64,000 nt of DNA from Nonomuraea guangzhouensis. Its GTDB lineage: Bacteria > Actinomycetota > Actinomycetes > Streptosporangiales > Streptosporangiaceae. The stretch covers positions 248,001 through 312,000 of the forward strand of contig NZ_JAHKRM010000009.1 of the NCBI RefSeq assembly GCF_019396345.1. Reading direction: 5' to 3'. Shown here in pieces: positions 10,437 to 21,700 of this stretch; position 1 is the first letter of the stretch; each line of letters begins with the position of its first letter. The notes beneath the pieces are model-generated. The model was given only the letters and a program-made list of their open reading frames with translations. It did no database searches and was not told the origin of the DNA. A program made the position numbers and the translations under genes.

Positions 10437-11864
10437 ATGGTGAACATCCGGGTCATGAACTGGAACATCGAGCATCTCAGCGACAAGAAGCTCACCATCG
10501 CCGGCATGGCCACCGCCATCGCCCGGACCATCGCCGCCGCTGATGTCGACATCGTCCTGCTCCTCGAGGTACGCCAGGCGAACGTCAACACCGCGATGGC
10601 GACCCTGTCCAACGCGCTCAACGCCGCCGAGCCCGGCGCCGCCGGCAACAACTGGCGCGGCTACTTCCTGTCTCAGCCGACGGGAAGCGAGTACTACGCG
10701 GCTCTCATCCGCGACCTCGACGCGATCAGGCCGGTGGTCGTCTCGACGGGACCCCCCGGGACGGTGAACCAGCCGCTGGAGGACCTCAGGCACAACGTGT
10801 TCACGCTCTGGCCCAGCGCCAACTGGGCCGCTACCGCCTACCCCGTGGCCGCCGCCCGGCCCGCCCTGCCGATCTGCGACGTGTTCGTGACGCCGGGCCG
10901 GGCCGCCAAGCGTGCGCGCTTCGCCGGCCAGACGATCGCCAACGGCGGGTTCGCGCTCGGCAACGGCTTCAGGCTGCCCGCTCTGGCGATGTTCTGGATC
11001 CACACCGCCGGCGGCGACTACCTGGTGCCGTTCGTCGTGTGCCACTACGCGGCAGTCCGTGGTGCCGCGATGAGAAACGTCCTCGGACAGGCCCAGTTCG
11101 CCCAGCTGAAGGGCCTGCACATCGCGCAACTGTTCAATGACAACCCGGCCGGAGCCGGCACCAGCGGCTACCTCGACGTGCTGGACGCCACCAATGCGCA
11201 CCAGGCGAAACAGGTGGAGGAGGTGTGCTTCACCGGCGACTTCAACATCAACTTCCTGAGAAACCTCCCGGCCGGCAACAAGCTCACCCGGACCAACAAC
11301 GCCGCCCTCGGCAAGCTCACACCCACCCCGCAGCGCGGCGGCTCGGCAACGCCCCCGGCACCTGCCGGCGCCCCCGGGGCGGTGCCCGCACTGCCCTACG
11401 GCGCGGCCCTGCCACCTCCGCCGACAGCCAGCCAGATGCCCGACCAGATCCTTCGCGCGGCGGTCACGACCCAGGGCACCATCCAGCGCGCCTACCCGCT
11501 GCCGAACCCCCTTCCGGCCGGCCCGCCTCCGGCACCGTACGCCTCCGCCGCGTTCGACAACTTCTTCTACGGCGGCACCCGCCTCACCAGCGCGGCCGTG
11601 GCCTACGGCGTGGGAGCGGCCGACGCCGGACAGGTCGTCAACGTCCCGGCCAACGTTGTCCAGGGTGTGGCAGCGGCCGCCGGCCAGATCGGCCTGGCGA
11701 CGGTGGCGGCCCACTACACGGGCAAGGCGAAGAAGAACGCCGCCCTGGCACCCAACCTCCAACTCGCGCCAGGAGGGCCCGCCCTGAGCGCCGCCGACCG
11801 GCTCATCGGCGCCCGGCTGCTCAGCGATCACCTCCCGGTGGTCCTGACCTTCACCTGCCCTTAG
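10437..11864 (+). CDS. Endonuclease/exonuclease/phosphatase (DNase I-fold) protein
   Basis: This is a 475-aa protein. The EEP fold motifs are all present: MNWNIEHLS (residues 7-15), LLLEVR with the catalytic Glu, GDFNIN (about 267-272) and the C-terminal SDHLPVVLTF. The family cleaves phosphodiester bonds in nucleic acids or removes phosphates, using Mg2+. A Pro/Ala-rich linker (about 295-340) splits the second half of the domain. No signal peptide is seen. It is the first gene of a five-gene operon whose other members are very large proteins of unknown role, so it may be the enzymatic effector of a larger assembly (inference). The next gene starts 10 bases downstream. Confidence 0.85.
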   Translation: MVNIRVMNWNIEHLSDKKLTIAGMATAIARTIAAADVDIVLLLEVRQANVNTAMATLSNALNAAEPGAAGNNWRGYFLSQPTGSEYYAALIRDLDAIRPVVVSTGPPGTVNQPLEDLRHNVFTLWPSANWAATAYPVAAARPALPICDVFVTPGRAAKRARFAGQTIANGGFALGNGFRLPALAMFWIHTAGGDYLVPFVVCHYAAVRGAAMRNVLGQAQFAQLKGLHIAQLFNDNPAGAGTSGYLDVLDATNAHQAKQVEEVCFTGDFNINFLRNLPAGNKLTRTNNAALGKLTPTPQRGGSATPPAPAGAPGAVPALPYGAALPPPPTASQMPDQILRAAVTTQGTIQRAYPLPNPLPAGPPPAPYASAAFDNFFYGGTRLTSAAVAYGVGAADAGQVVNVPANVVQGVAAAAGQIGLATVAAHYTGKAKKNAALAPNLQLAPGGPALSAADRLIGARLLSDHLPVVLTFTCP

Positions 11865-11874
11865 GCGAGCACTC

Positions 11875-14800
11875 ATGGACATCACCGCGCTGAAGGGCAT
11901 CATCCAGGCCGCGCTCGCGTCGCAGCCGTTCACCGTCTCCGGCGCGCAGTTGCAATCGCCGCCGGTCACCGCGGTTCTGACGGGCTTGTTCGGCGGCGAC
12001 GGCCTCGTCCTGACCGACGCCACGCAGCTCCAGCAGAGCGACACCGAGGTGGTCGTCGAAGGCACCACCAGCGGCGTGCTCGGCCTGACCGGCCAGCACG
12101 CGACCGTCACCTTCACCCTCCTCGACGCCGTGGCGCAGCTGCACCTGACGCTCGACCGGCTGCCCGATGGGTGGGCGCCCTCGGCGAGCTTCCCCGCGCT
12201 CACGGGGTCGGTCTTCGACGACTTCACCTACACCGACCCGGTGCTGCGGCTGGACTCGACCGGCGCCCCGGAGTTGCCGGCCGGGTATCCCGCGACCTTC
12301 GGCTATCCGGACTACTCCGCCGCCATGAAGGCCGCCATGACCCCGGGGCTGAGCCTGTCGGCCACCATCACGCCGTCGGCTGAGGCCGGGCCCCTGGAAT
12401 GGCTGCTGTCAGGATCGTCGTCCTGGGCGGTGTCAGGGCCGATCGTGACGCCGCAGGACCAGCTCAGCATGGTGCTGTCCACCAGCCCGCAGGAGGGGCT
12501 GGCGATCGGCGGGTTCACGATCCCGTTCACGCTCAGTCTGGCCGCCGTCGCGATCCAGTCGAAGCCGGGCGACTCGAGCCAGGCGACGTTCGTCACCTCG
12601 ACGATGCGGCTCGACGCCGAGGTCGAGCGGGACGTCGGCGGGGACGTACCGCTGAAGATCCCGCTGGTGGCGCGCGTGGCCTCGAGCACCGAGCCGACGC
12701 TGACCGTGTTCAGCCAGCCGCCGCCGGGCCAGGGGCTCACCCTCGCCCAGATCGCCACGCTCATCGGCGTGACGTCACTCGACGGCCAGATCCCGGACGG
12801 CTTTCCCGCGCTCGACGACATCCAGCTCGAGGAGGTGAAGCTGGTCCTGACCCCGGGGGCCGGCCGGCCGCTCACCGCGGTGAGCGTGACGATCGGCTGG
12901 GTCTCGCCGCAGCCGTACCCGGTCTTCGGCGGGCTCATCACCTTCCAGGACATGGCGGTGACCTTCACCTATCTGCCGGACGGCTTCCCGCTGCCGAACG
13001 GGAGCGCCGGATATGTCACGACATGCGGGACAGCGTCGGGGGTGCTCGCCGGCGGCAGCCTCGACGCCGAGATCCTCCTGCCCGACCTCACCTTCCTCTG
13101 CCGGCTGCAGCCCGGCACCACCATCGACATCACCGAACTGGTGGACCACGCCGTCGGCTCATCGATCGACATGCCACAGATCGGCTGTTCCGTACTGAAC
13201 CTCTCCGGGAACGTGACCGCCGGGCAGTACCGCTTCCAGGCGACGGTGACCGACGACTGGACCTTCGACCTCGGTCACCAGCCGCTCGCCCTCACCCAGA
13301 TCAGCATGGACCTCAGCAAGAGCCCGTCCGGCTTCGGCGGCCAGATCGCCTGCCGGTTCGACATCGCCGGGGCCGAACTGTACGGCAGCGCCGGCTACGA
13401 CGCCACGACGCAAGGGTGGTCGTTCGACGTCGGCACGCTGCTGCCGGTGAGCATCGACCTCACCGACCTCGCCGACGACATTCTGGCGCTGCTGGGCCTC
13501 ACACTCCCCGACCACACCCCGGCGCTGATCCTGACAGCGGTGAGCTTCTCCTTCGACACCACCACCCACACCTTCGAGTTCCGCTGCGCGACCTCGCTCA
13601 CCATCGCCGCGACCACCGTCGAGACCGGGCTGTGGGTGACGAACGACACCTTCCAAGGGCTGCTGTGGGTGGGCCAGTCGTACTTCGAGATCGACTTCGC
13701 CGACACCGACCAGCGCTCGACCCTGTCGGCCACCTGGTGCGCCACCACCGAACAGGACGAGCTGGAGTTCGCCGACATCGCCCAGGCGCTGGCGCTGCCA
13801 CCACCGCAGCTGCCCGCCGGACTCGACCTCGCGCTCCAAGGCGCCACGCTGACCTACGAGTGGGGCAGCGGCACGTCGGTGCTGACGATCGAGGCCGACT
13901 CCGCGACGTACGGCAAGGCGATCTTCCTCGCCGACGCGGCCACCGGCACCACACGCTGGTTCGCGGGCCTGGCCGTCGGCCAGAGCGTCGAGCTGTCCGA
14001 CCTGCCCCTGCTGGACAAACTGCTGTCCCCCGGTCAGTGCGCGAGCATCACCGACCTGCGGATCGTCCTGTCCTCCGCCGACATCGACGCGGCCACCGCC
14101 GCGACGCTCAACCAGGGCATCGCCGACGGCTACCCGACCCTGCCGGTCACCGGCGCGGCCTCGATGCTCGGGTTCGCCGCCACCGTCCAGTTCGGCGACA
14201 CCACCATCCCGATCAGCCTCGGCATGGGCGACGTCACACAGGGCGGCGGCCAGAGCAACCCGGGCAACACCATCGTCGGCTCGCAGTCCGGCGGCACACC
14301 GGTACCGACCACCGCGGCCGCCGCCTCCGACGGCACCACATGGTTCCAGGTGCAGAAAAGCTTCGGCCCGCTGCGGCTCGACAAGGTCGGCGCCCGCTAC
14401 AGCCAAGGCGTGCTGTGGTTCTCGATCGCGGGCTCGCTGAGCACCGGCGGCCTGACCATCACCCTCCAGGGCGCCTCGATCGGCTCCCCCATCACCAGCT
14501 TCCAGCCCCAGTTCGACCTGCAAGGGCTCGGGATCGACTTCGCGAACGCGCCCCTGCAGATCGGCGGCGGCTTCATGAAGGTCCCGCCGACCGGCGGAGC
14601 GACGTTCGAGTACGACGGGACGCTGATCGTCACCTCGACGGGCTGGGGAGTCACGGCGTACGGCTCCTACGCCGAGCTCGACGGCGCACCGTCGATGTTC
14701 GCGTTCCTGCAGTACCAGGGCACCTTCGGCGGCCCTCCGGCATTCCTGGTCACCGGCATCGTCGGCGGCTTCGGCTACAACAGCACGCTGCGCATCCCCG

Positions 14801-16476
14801 GCCAGAACGAAGTGAGCACCTGCCCGCTCGTGGCCGGCCTGAGCGACCCCGCCGCCGTCGGAGGCCAGGGCGCCACACCCGTCGGAGCGCTGGCCGCGCT
14901 CACCGGCGGCAGCAACCCCTGGGTGTCGCACTCCCTGGGACAAACGTGGATCGCCGCCGGCCTGACCTTCACCACCTACGAACTGCTGCACTCGGCCGCC
15001 CTGCTCGTCGCCGAGTTCGGCACCGAACTGACCATCGCGCTACTCGGCATGTCGACCGCCCGCTTCCCGCCCGAAACGGCATCGCCCGCATACGCCACCG
15101 TCCAGCTCCAGCTGGAGGCGCTGTTCCAGCCGGCGCGCGGATTCTTCGGCATCACCGCCGACCTCACCCGCAACTCCTTCCTGCTCGACCCGGCCTGCGT
15201 CCTGACCGGCGGCTTCGCCTTCTACGTCTGGTTCGACCCGAGCAACCAGTCGGGCGACTTCGTGGTCACGCTCGGCGGATACCACCCCGCCTTCGACCCG
15301 CCGTCGTACTACCCCGACGAACCCAGACTCGGCTTCACCTGGTCACTCGACTCCGCGGTACGCGTCAACGGCAGCGCCTACCTCGCACTCACCCCATCGG
15401 CGATCATGGCGGGCGGCGCCCTGTCGGTCACCTTCCAGGACGGCAACCTCAAAGCCTGGCTCACCGCCTGGGCGGACTTCCTCATCCAGTGGCGGCCCTT
15501 CCACTTCCAGACGACCATCGGCGTCAGCATCGGCGTCTCCTACCGGATGACCATGCTGGGCACCAGCGTCACCCTCAGCGTCGAACTCGGCGCCGACCTC
15601 ACCCTGTGCGGACCGCCGACCAGAGGCGTCGCCCACGTGCACTGGTGGGTCATCTCCTTCACCGTCACCTTCGGGGCGGCCCTCTCGGCGCAACCGGGCC
15701 CGCTGCAGACCTGGCAGGACTTCGCACCACTGCTGCCGCCGGCCACGGACGTGGTCAAACTGACCGCCATCACCGGCCTGTCCGCCGCCACCGGCCAGAT
15801 CGGCAGCGCGGACGGCGACGCCTCGTGGCTCGTACGCGGCGCGGCGTTCTCCTTCACCGCCCGCTCCGCGATCCCCGCCACCGAGCTGTACACCGGCTCC
15901 TCCAGCCAGTCACCGCTGTACACCGGCGACAAGCTCGACATCCGCCCGATGCAGCTCACCGGCCTGACATCGACGCAGCGGCTGAGCATGACCCTCGACG
16001 GCACCGAACAAGACCTTCTCGCCGACGGTTGGAGCATCCAGCCGCTGACGGCCGGCGTCCCCAAGGCCCTGTGGGGACAGGGCGACGGCACATCACTCGA
16101 GCAGGGCGACGACCAGCTCGTCACCGGCCAGTACGTAGGCCTGACCCTCCAGGCCCCCACCCCCGAGCTGGGCTGGACGGGCGGCCAGATCGACATCGCC
16201 GCCGGCCTGGGATTCGACCCGCTGTCGCCCTCGGGCAGCACGCCGATCGCGGCCTCGGACCCCCCGACCGGCGACATCCCGGTGACCGGCGCGAACGTCG
16301 TCGAGCAGATCGAGGACGGCCTCACCGGGTCCGGCTCGACCGGCCGCGAGGCGCTGTTCAACGCCCTCACCGCGCTCAACGCGCAGCCCGCGGCCAACGA
16401 CCCGCTGAACGCCTACGCGGCCGCGGTCAAGAACCTGTTCACCCACGAACCGCTCACCACCACGGGAGCACCCTGA
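11875..16476 (+). CDS. Very large beta-rich protein, DUF6603-like
   Basis: This is a 1533-aa protein without signal peptide or clear transmembrane segment. The sequence is dominated by alternating Thr/Val/Leu beta-strand patterns and Gly/Asp turns, and reads like tandem beta-sandwich or beta-helix modules. The stretch around residues 820-1275 (GARYSQGVLWFSIAGSLS, PLQIGGGFMK, GGFGYNSTLRIP) resembles what I recall as the uncharacterised DUF6603 domain; this match is from memory and not verified. No catalytic motif was recognised. It is the second gene of the operon, 10 bases after the EEP gene and one base before the next gene. Size and composition suggest a structural role. Confidence 0.8.
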   Translation: MDITALKGIIQAALASQPFTVSGAQLQSPPVTAVLTGLFGGDGLVLTDATQLQQSDTEVVVEGTTSGVLGLTGQHATVTFTLLDAVAQLHLTLDRLPDGWAPSASFPALTGSVFDDFTYTDPVLRLDSTGAPELPAGYPATFGYPDYSAAMKAAMTPGLSLSATITPSAEAGPLEWLLSGSSSWAVSGPIVTPQDQLSMVLSTSPQEGLAIGGFTIPFTLSLAAVAIQSKPGDSSQATFVTSTMRLDAEVERDVGGDVPLKIPLVARVASSTEPTLTVFSQPPPGQGLTLAQIATLIGVTSLDGQIPDGFPALDDIQLEEVKLVLTPGAGRPLTAVSVTIGWVSPQPYPVFGGLITFQDMAVTFTYLPDGFPLPNGSAGYVTTCGTASGVLAGGSLDAEILLPDLTFLCRLQPGTTIDITELVDHAVGSSIDMPQIGCSVLNLSGNVTAGQYRFQATVTDDWTFDLGHQPLALTQISMDLSKSPSGFGGQIACRFDIAGAELYGSAGYDATTQGWSFDVGTLLPVSIDLTDLADDILALLGLTLPDHTPALILTAVSFSFDTTTHTFEFRCATSLTIAATTVETGLWVTNDTFQGLLWVGQSYFEIDFADTDQRSTLSATWCATTEQDELEFADIAQALALPPPQLPAGLDLALQGATLTYEWGSGTSVLTIEADSATYGKAIFLADAATGTTRWFAGLAVGQSVELSDLPLLDKLLSPGQCASITDLRIVLSSADIDAATAATLNQGIADGYPTLPVTGAASMLGFAATVQFGDTTIPISLGMGDVTQGGGQSNPGNTIVGSQSGGTPVPTTAAAASDGTTWFQVQKSFGPLRLDKVGARYSQGVLWFSIAGSLSTGGLTITLQGASIGSPITSFQPQFDLQGLGIDFANAPLQIGGGFMKVPPTGGATFEYDGTLIVTSTGWGVTAYGSYAELDGAPSMFAFLQYQGTFGGPPAFLVTGIVGGFGYNSTLRIPGQNEVSTCPLVAGLSDPAAVGGQGATPVGALAALTGGSNPWVSHSLGQTWIAAGLTFTTYELLHSAALLVAEFGTELTIALLGMSTARFPPETASPAYATVQLQLEALFQPARGFFGITADLTRNSFLLDPACVLTGGFAFYVWFDPSNQSGDFVVTLGGYHPAFDPPSYYPDEPRLGFTWSLDSAVRVNGSAYLALTPSAIMAGGALSVTFQDGNLKAWLTAWADFLIQWRPFHFQTTIGVSIGVSYRMTMLGTSVTLSVELGADLTLCGPPTRGVAHVHWWVISFTVTFGAALSAQPGPLQTWQDFAPLLPPATDVVKLTAITGLSAATGQIGSADGDASWLVRGAAFSFTARSAIPATELYTGSSSQSPLYTGDKLDIRPMQLTGLTSTQRLSMTLDGTEQDLLADGWSIQPLTAGVPKALWGQGDGTSLEQGDDQLVTGQYVGLTLQAPTPELGWTGGQIDIAAGLGFDPLSPSGSTPIAASDPPTGDIPVTGANVVEQIEDGLTGSGSTGREALFNALTALNAQPAANDPLNAYAAAVKNLFTHEPLTTTGAP

Positions 16477-16477
16477 C

Positions 16478-18781
16478 ATGCCCGACCAGCAGGGGGACGG
16501 CCCCCTACCCAGCGGGGTCATCCAGCTCTACGACAACTACCTGCCCTCGCTGGAGCCCGGCTCCTACGACGTGGCGGTCACCTGCGGCATGACCGGGGTC
16601 GACACCGGCGACTACTTCCAACCGGTGACGCAGGGGTTCGAGGTCCGCGCGCCGCAGTTCTTCCTCGACGCGCGCGACGTCGGCGAGATGTACCCGCCGT
16701 CCGACAGCAACGGCGAGTACGGCAGCGTCCTGCCGAGCCTGGTGCTCAACCAGCGGGTCCTGCCCTGGGAACGCCTCGCCGGCGACGGCCAACCCAAGAC
16801 CGTCCCCTGGCTCGCCCTGCTCACCCTCGGCCCCGACGACGTGGTGATGGACTCAGGCGCGGGACCGACCGGCCTGCGCACCAGCACCGTGGCCCAATTC
16901 CTCACGCCCGAGGACGGCGTCGTCAAGCCCGCGATCGACCCGCCGGGCGTCGACCCCGATGTGCTCGCCGCCACCATGCAGAGCATCCTGCTGCCCACCG
17001 CCACCTTCCAGGCGCTCGCGCCACGCCTGGACGAGCTGCGCTACCTCACCCACGTCCGCCAGACCGACACCGCCGCCCAGGCAGACTCCAACGGTGCCGA
17101 CGACGGCTGGTACGCCATCGTCTGGTCCAACCGGTTCCCCGACTCCTCCCTCGTGAACGGAGCCGGCACCCGCAACCTGGCCTGCCTGGTCTCCCTGGAG
17201 GGACTCACGTCGTACCTGCCGTCCGCGCCGTCACAGGAGCAGGAGCAGCAGCCCGCCGGCATCCAGCTCGCGGTCCTCACCTCCTGGACATTCGTCTCCA
17301 ACCCGGCCGCCGCCGAGAACTTCGCCGACCTCGTCGAAGGATTCGTCACCCAGGAATCCGGCGATCCGGACAACCTCCTGCCACGCATCCCCCTGCCCGA
17401 CAACCCGCCCGCGTCCGCCGCGCTCGACCGGCTACGCCAGGGATACCTCCCCCTGACCTTCCACACGCCCGTCGGCGAGCAGACCTTCGCCTGGTACCGA
17501 GGCCCGTTCACCCCCACCGTCGCCCAGCCCCTGCCGAACCCGTCCCGAAGCGGCACGGCCGACGACGGCGCCCACTGGAGGTCGTCGTCACAGGTGACGA
17601 TCTACCTGCCCGACCAGGGCGTGTTCGACCACAGCTACGCCGCCGCCTTCGAAACCGGCCGCTCGATCGCCCTGTCCGACCGGGCATTCGCCCTCGCCCT
17701 GCTCAACGCCCGCCGCCATGCCTACACACAACTGGCCAGAATCGGCGACCGGCTGTCCACCGGCCGCTTCGACGCCGCACCCCTGTCCGAGCTCACCGAC
17801 CGACACACACACCGCCGACAGTTCGCCGCACACGTCAACGCCGGCCTCGGCGACGACCTGCGACAGACCTTCGCCCGCCTGCCCGGCGGCACGACCACAC
17901 CCCGCACCCCGCGACCCGACCGGCGGCGCCCGGACCCGGTCGAGGAGACCCGCGCCCTGCTCGGCCGGGACGACGTGCGGGAGATGCTCGCCCAGCAGGT
18001 CAGCGACCGCCTCGACCAGGTGACCGACTGGCTGGCCGAGCTCGCCCTGCTGCACAACGTGCCGTTCAACCATCTCGTCCCCGACGCCCGACTGCTGCCC
18101 GTCGAGTCGATCCGCTTCTTCCACATCGACCAGTCCTGGATCGACGTGCTCCTCGACGGCGCGCTGAGCATCGCCGTCCACAGCAGCCGCGACGCCGCCC
18201 TGCAAGCCGCATGGCGGGCGCCCCTGCTCGCCGCCGTCCAGGCCAAAACCGGGCAGGTACGCGCACGACGCCGCAGGCGACCCGATCTCGCCGTACCCAC
18301 CGCCGGCGACCCGGCCCCCGCGAGCGCCGGCCTGCTCATCCGCTCAGCGCTGATCGCCGGCTGGCCAGGACTCGTGGTCGACGCCGACGACGGGGCCACC
18401 GCGATCCTGCGCATGGACATCCTCTCGCCGGACGTCCTGCTCGTCCTCTTCGACGCCGTACCGCAGACCGTCAGCCTCAGCGAACCCTGGCACGGCCTGC
18501 GCTTCGGAGTCGAGGACGGCGACGTGATCCAGCTCCGCAAGCCCGACGGGACACCGCTCGGACAGACCTTCCCGGCCACCGGCGGCTTCAGCCAGTACCT
18601 GCGAGCACCCGAAGGGCAGCCCGCCGAACGCGTGATCGACCTCGACCAGCTCGTCACCGCGCTCGGACAGACACCAGTCGGCGACAGCATAGGCCCCGCG
18701 CTGCTGGCCACCCAGATGGTCCAGGCACCCGAACGACTCACCTTCGCCCCGGCCACCACCCTCGGAGGTGCAGATCAATGA
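16478..18781 (+). CDS. Large protein of unknown function
   Basis: This is a 767-aa protein, third gene of the operon, starting one base after the previous stop with GGGAG upstream. I do not recognise a family. The N-terminal 130 residues contain a conserved-looking block (YLPSLEPGSYDVAVT, PQFFLDARDVGEMYPP, LPSLVLNQRVLPWER). The middle holds LTFHTPVGEQTFAWYRGPF, and the C-terminal third is helix-rich (LLGRDDVREMLAQQVSDRL, VTDWLAELALLHNVPFNHLV). An early statement of the form 'expected span and boundary' resembles base-plate or scaffold components only loosely. It ends in an ATGA overlap with the next gene. Confidence 0.8.
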   Translation: MPDQQGDGPLPSGVIQLYDNYLPSLEPGSYDVAVTCGMTGVDTGDYFQPVTQGFEVRAPQFFLDARDVGEMYPPSDSNGEYGSVLPSLVLNQRVLPWERLAGDGQPKTVPWLALLTLGPDDVVMDSGAGPTGLRTSTVAQFLTPEDGVVKPAIDPPGVDPDVLAATMQSILLPTATFQALAPRLDELRYLTHVRQTDTAAQADSNGADDGWYAIVWSNRFPDSSLVNGAGTRNLACLVSLEGLTSYLPSAPSQEQEQQPAGIQLAVLTSWTFVSNPAAAENFADLVEGFVTQESGDPDNLLPRIPLPDNPPASAALDRLRQGYLPLTFHTPVGEQTFAWYRGPFTPTVAQPLPNPSRSGTADDGAHWRSSSQVTIYLPDQGVFDHSYAAAFETGRSIALSDRAFALALLNARRHAYTQLARIGDRLSTGRFDAAPLSELTDRHTHRRQFAAHVNAGLGDDLRQTFARLPGGTTTPRTPRPDRRRPDPVEETRALLGRDDVREMLAQQVSDRLDQVTDWLAELALLHNVPFNHLVPDARLLPVESIRFFHIDQSWIDVLLDGALSIAVHSSRDAALQAAWRAPLLAAVQAKTGQVRARRRRRPDLAVPTAGDPAPASAGLLIRSALIAGWPGLVVDADDGATAILRMDILSPDVLLVLFDAVPQTVSLSEPWHGLRFGVEDGDVIQLRKPDGTPLGQTFPATGGFSQYLRAPEGQPAERVIDLDQLVTALGQTPVGDSIGPALLATQMVQAPERLTFAPATTLGGADQ

Positions 18782-21700
18782 CCGCCGTCCCACCGCTCCT
18801 GGTGCCCATCGACGTCAAAGCCCTGCTGGTCAACGACCTGGTGCGCCAGCGCGGCTTCCAACGCTGGCAGATGGACTACCAGAACCTGCCGACCTACACC
18901 AGCCCGCAGCCACCGCCGTTCAGCGGCACCGACACCTCCTGGCCGACCGACCCCTCACACAACGGCATCTACCTGCACTGGACGCTGCCCGCCACCCTGC
19001 GCCGCGGCGACCATGACACCGCGACAGGCACCACCACCTTCCCGTACGTCCCGAATCGCTGGCTCGTCGTGCGCTACAGCGGCCCCGACCCGCAGGCACG
19101 AGTCGCCACCGGCTGGGTGATCGAATCCGACTACGTCGACGTCAACGACGGCACCAGCCCCTACCTCGACCCGACCGCCTCCACCCCCACACCCACCCTG
19201 CTGGGACGCTGCCTGCCACTGAGCGGCTGGTCGGAACCGGGCTCGGACCAGCCGTTCCTGACCGCCGTCGCGCCGGGCAACATCACCTTCGCCTCCTACC
19301 AGCCGTACGTGGCGAACGTGTTCTCGATGCACGATCCGCTCACCGACGTGACCGACGGCGAGGTGCTCAGCTACCTCGTCGCCGGCTGGTACTCCCAACC
19401 ATCCGCCGACGTCCTCGCGAGCTACCCGGGCGAAGGCGACTTCGCCCAATGGCTCGACACCACCCTCGGCTGGACGGTGAGCACCGACGACACCGCCACG
19501 GCGTCCTTCTACCACGGCATGGTCCACGGCCTGCCCTGGTCCACGACCGACCCCGCGAACCCGCCGAACATGCCGGCCGACACCACCCCCCGCCTCGCCG
19601 TCGGCAGCACCTCGATCGACGCCCTCACCGCGATGATCAAACAGCAGGCCCAGGAGGACAACAGCGACATCGACGCCGAACTGCTGGAAGCCTTCCAATA
19701 CGACTTCCTGCGGCTGCTGGACGAACAGGACGGCCAGCAAGTGCTCGAACAACGCATCCACCAGGCGTGGTTCGGCGAGCACCCGTCCGGCTCGACCTGG
19801 GAAGTCGTCCGCACCCCCACCCACGACTCCACCGAAGCCCTCCGACACCAAGCCGAAGCCGCCCGCGCGCCGTCCTGGCTGCCGGCACTCAACACCGCAC
19901 AGACCGCCTACGACAGCGCCGTCCGCGAACTCGCCGACCTCCACCGCCAGCTATACGAAACCTGGTGGAAGAGCGGCAAAGCCGCCACACTGCCGAAATA
20001 TCCCGACGGAGTGACCCCGGCGCTCTTCGCCCAAGCCCTCGACCCGACCACCCAGACCAGCCTCGCAGCCACCGTCCAGAACAAACTCCACCAAATCCAA
20101 GCACTTCAGGCGCAGATCCCCTGGGGCGCCACCCCCGACGACCTACAGGCATCCATCACCGCCTACGCCACCGCGCACGACCTGCCCACCGACCGGCAAC
20201 TCAAGCGCATAGAGCAACCACCACTCTGGAGCGCCAACGACCCCGTCGTCGTGATCTCCGCAACAGGATCAGCCTCAATCGCCACCGACCCCACCACCCT
20301 CGCATGCCGGCTCGCCGACCAGACCGTCACCGGCATCACCTACGACGGCACCCCCATCCACATCGCCGACATCGGAACCGGCCTGCCCTCACTCGACCTC
20401 ACCGGCACCCCCCAGGTGATCCAGGCCCTCATCGACGAGTTCTTCTTCCTCGACCCCGACAACGCGACCCTCGTCGCCGCACACGCCCTCGGCACCACCG
20501 ACCCAGCCGTCATCGCCGCACTGAACGAGACGATGGCCGGCTACCAGGCCGACATCGGAACCGTCCCGGCCATCCAACCCGGCCCCTGGACCCAGCCATG
20601 GTCACCCCTATGGCTGCTGTGGCAAGTGACCTACTACCCCATCGCGTACGGCAGCACCGACACACCCAACTGGACCTTCGACGGCACCCAATACACCTGG
20701 ACCGGCAACGGAGCCGACACCGACAACCTCCTGCAACTCAGCGGCCAGATCTTCCTCACCCCCCAGGCCACCTTCAACATGAAAGCCCGCCTCGACCAGT
20801 ACCTCAGCACCAACCCCGACGCCGACCTCACGGCCGTCGAGGACTTCGTCACCAGCGTCGACGACTGGGACTTCCTGTCACAGTCACTCACCGGCTTCGG
20901 CGCCTCGCTGACCTGCCGCGACCCCTCCAGCCTCTGGCTACCCTCCGACGGAACAACCCTCGCGCAACTCGCCACACCGGGCGCCACCGCCATGCCGATG
21001 CCGGGCCCCGCCACCCAACCGCCATTCCAAGCCTGGCCGCCCTCAGGCTTCCAACCGCTGCGCTCGGGACAGTTCGCGTTCCTGCGCGTCATGGTCGTGG
21101 ACCGATTCGGCCAGTCACTGGAGATCGTCAACTCCACCACCGCCGAACAGTTCACCCCGATCATCGCCGACGGCATGATCCCGGACGACACCGTGCTCCA
21201 GCAGGAACCGTACCGCTTCGTCCAGCTCACCCCACGACTCCTCCAGCCCGGCCAGGTCAGCCTTGACTTCGTCTCGGCCACCGACGACACCCACCCCCTC
21301 GACCCAGACCTGCACAACCCACTCTGCGGCTGGCTGCTGCCCAACCACCTCGACCGCGCGATCAGCTGCTACGGCCCCACCGGCCCAGCACTCGGCGACA
21401 TCCGGGTCGTCGTCGACGACACCGCCACCCGCGTCGTCGACTGGTCACCCGCCCCCGGCAGCCCGTACCCCACGATCGCATCCCTGTCCCCCGCATACCC
21501 CCACCTCGCCGCCGTCCTGACCGGCGTCCAGGCCGGCGGCCCCGCCGCGTTCGCGGAGTTCCTGCACACCATCGACACCACCCTGTGGTCCATCGACCCG
21601 GCCGGCGCCCGCGACGACCAGTTCCTGTCGGTCCTGATCGGCCGCCCACTGGCCCTCATACGCACCCGCGTGGCCCTCGAACTCGACACGACCGCCCTGA

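Noticed and set aside
10365-12227. 620-codon minus strand frame over the EEP gene
   Set aside because: Antisense shadow. The opposite strand has intact EEP catalytic motifs.
13159-14991. 610-codon minus strand frame inside the giant gene
   Set aside because: Antisense shadow with Gly/Arg/Val bias only.
12399-16592. Long 1397-codon + strand frame overlapping the 1533-aa gene
   Set aside because: It is a shifted reading of the real gene, very rich in Arg/Pro/His as expected from GC-rich codon shadows, with no domain text and no independent ribosome binding site.
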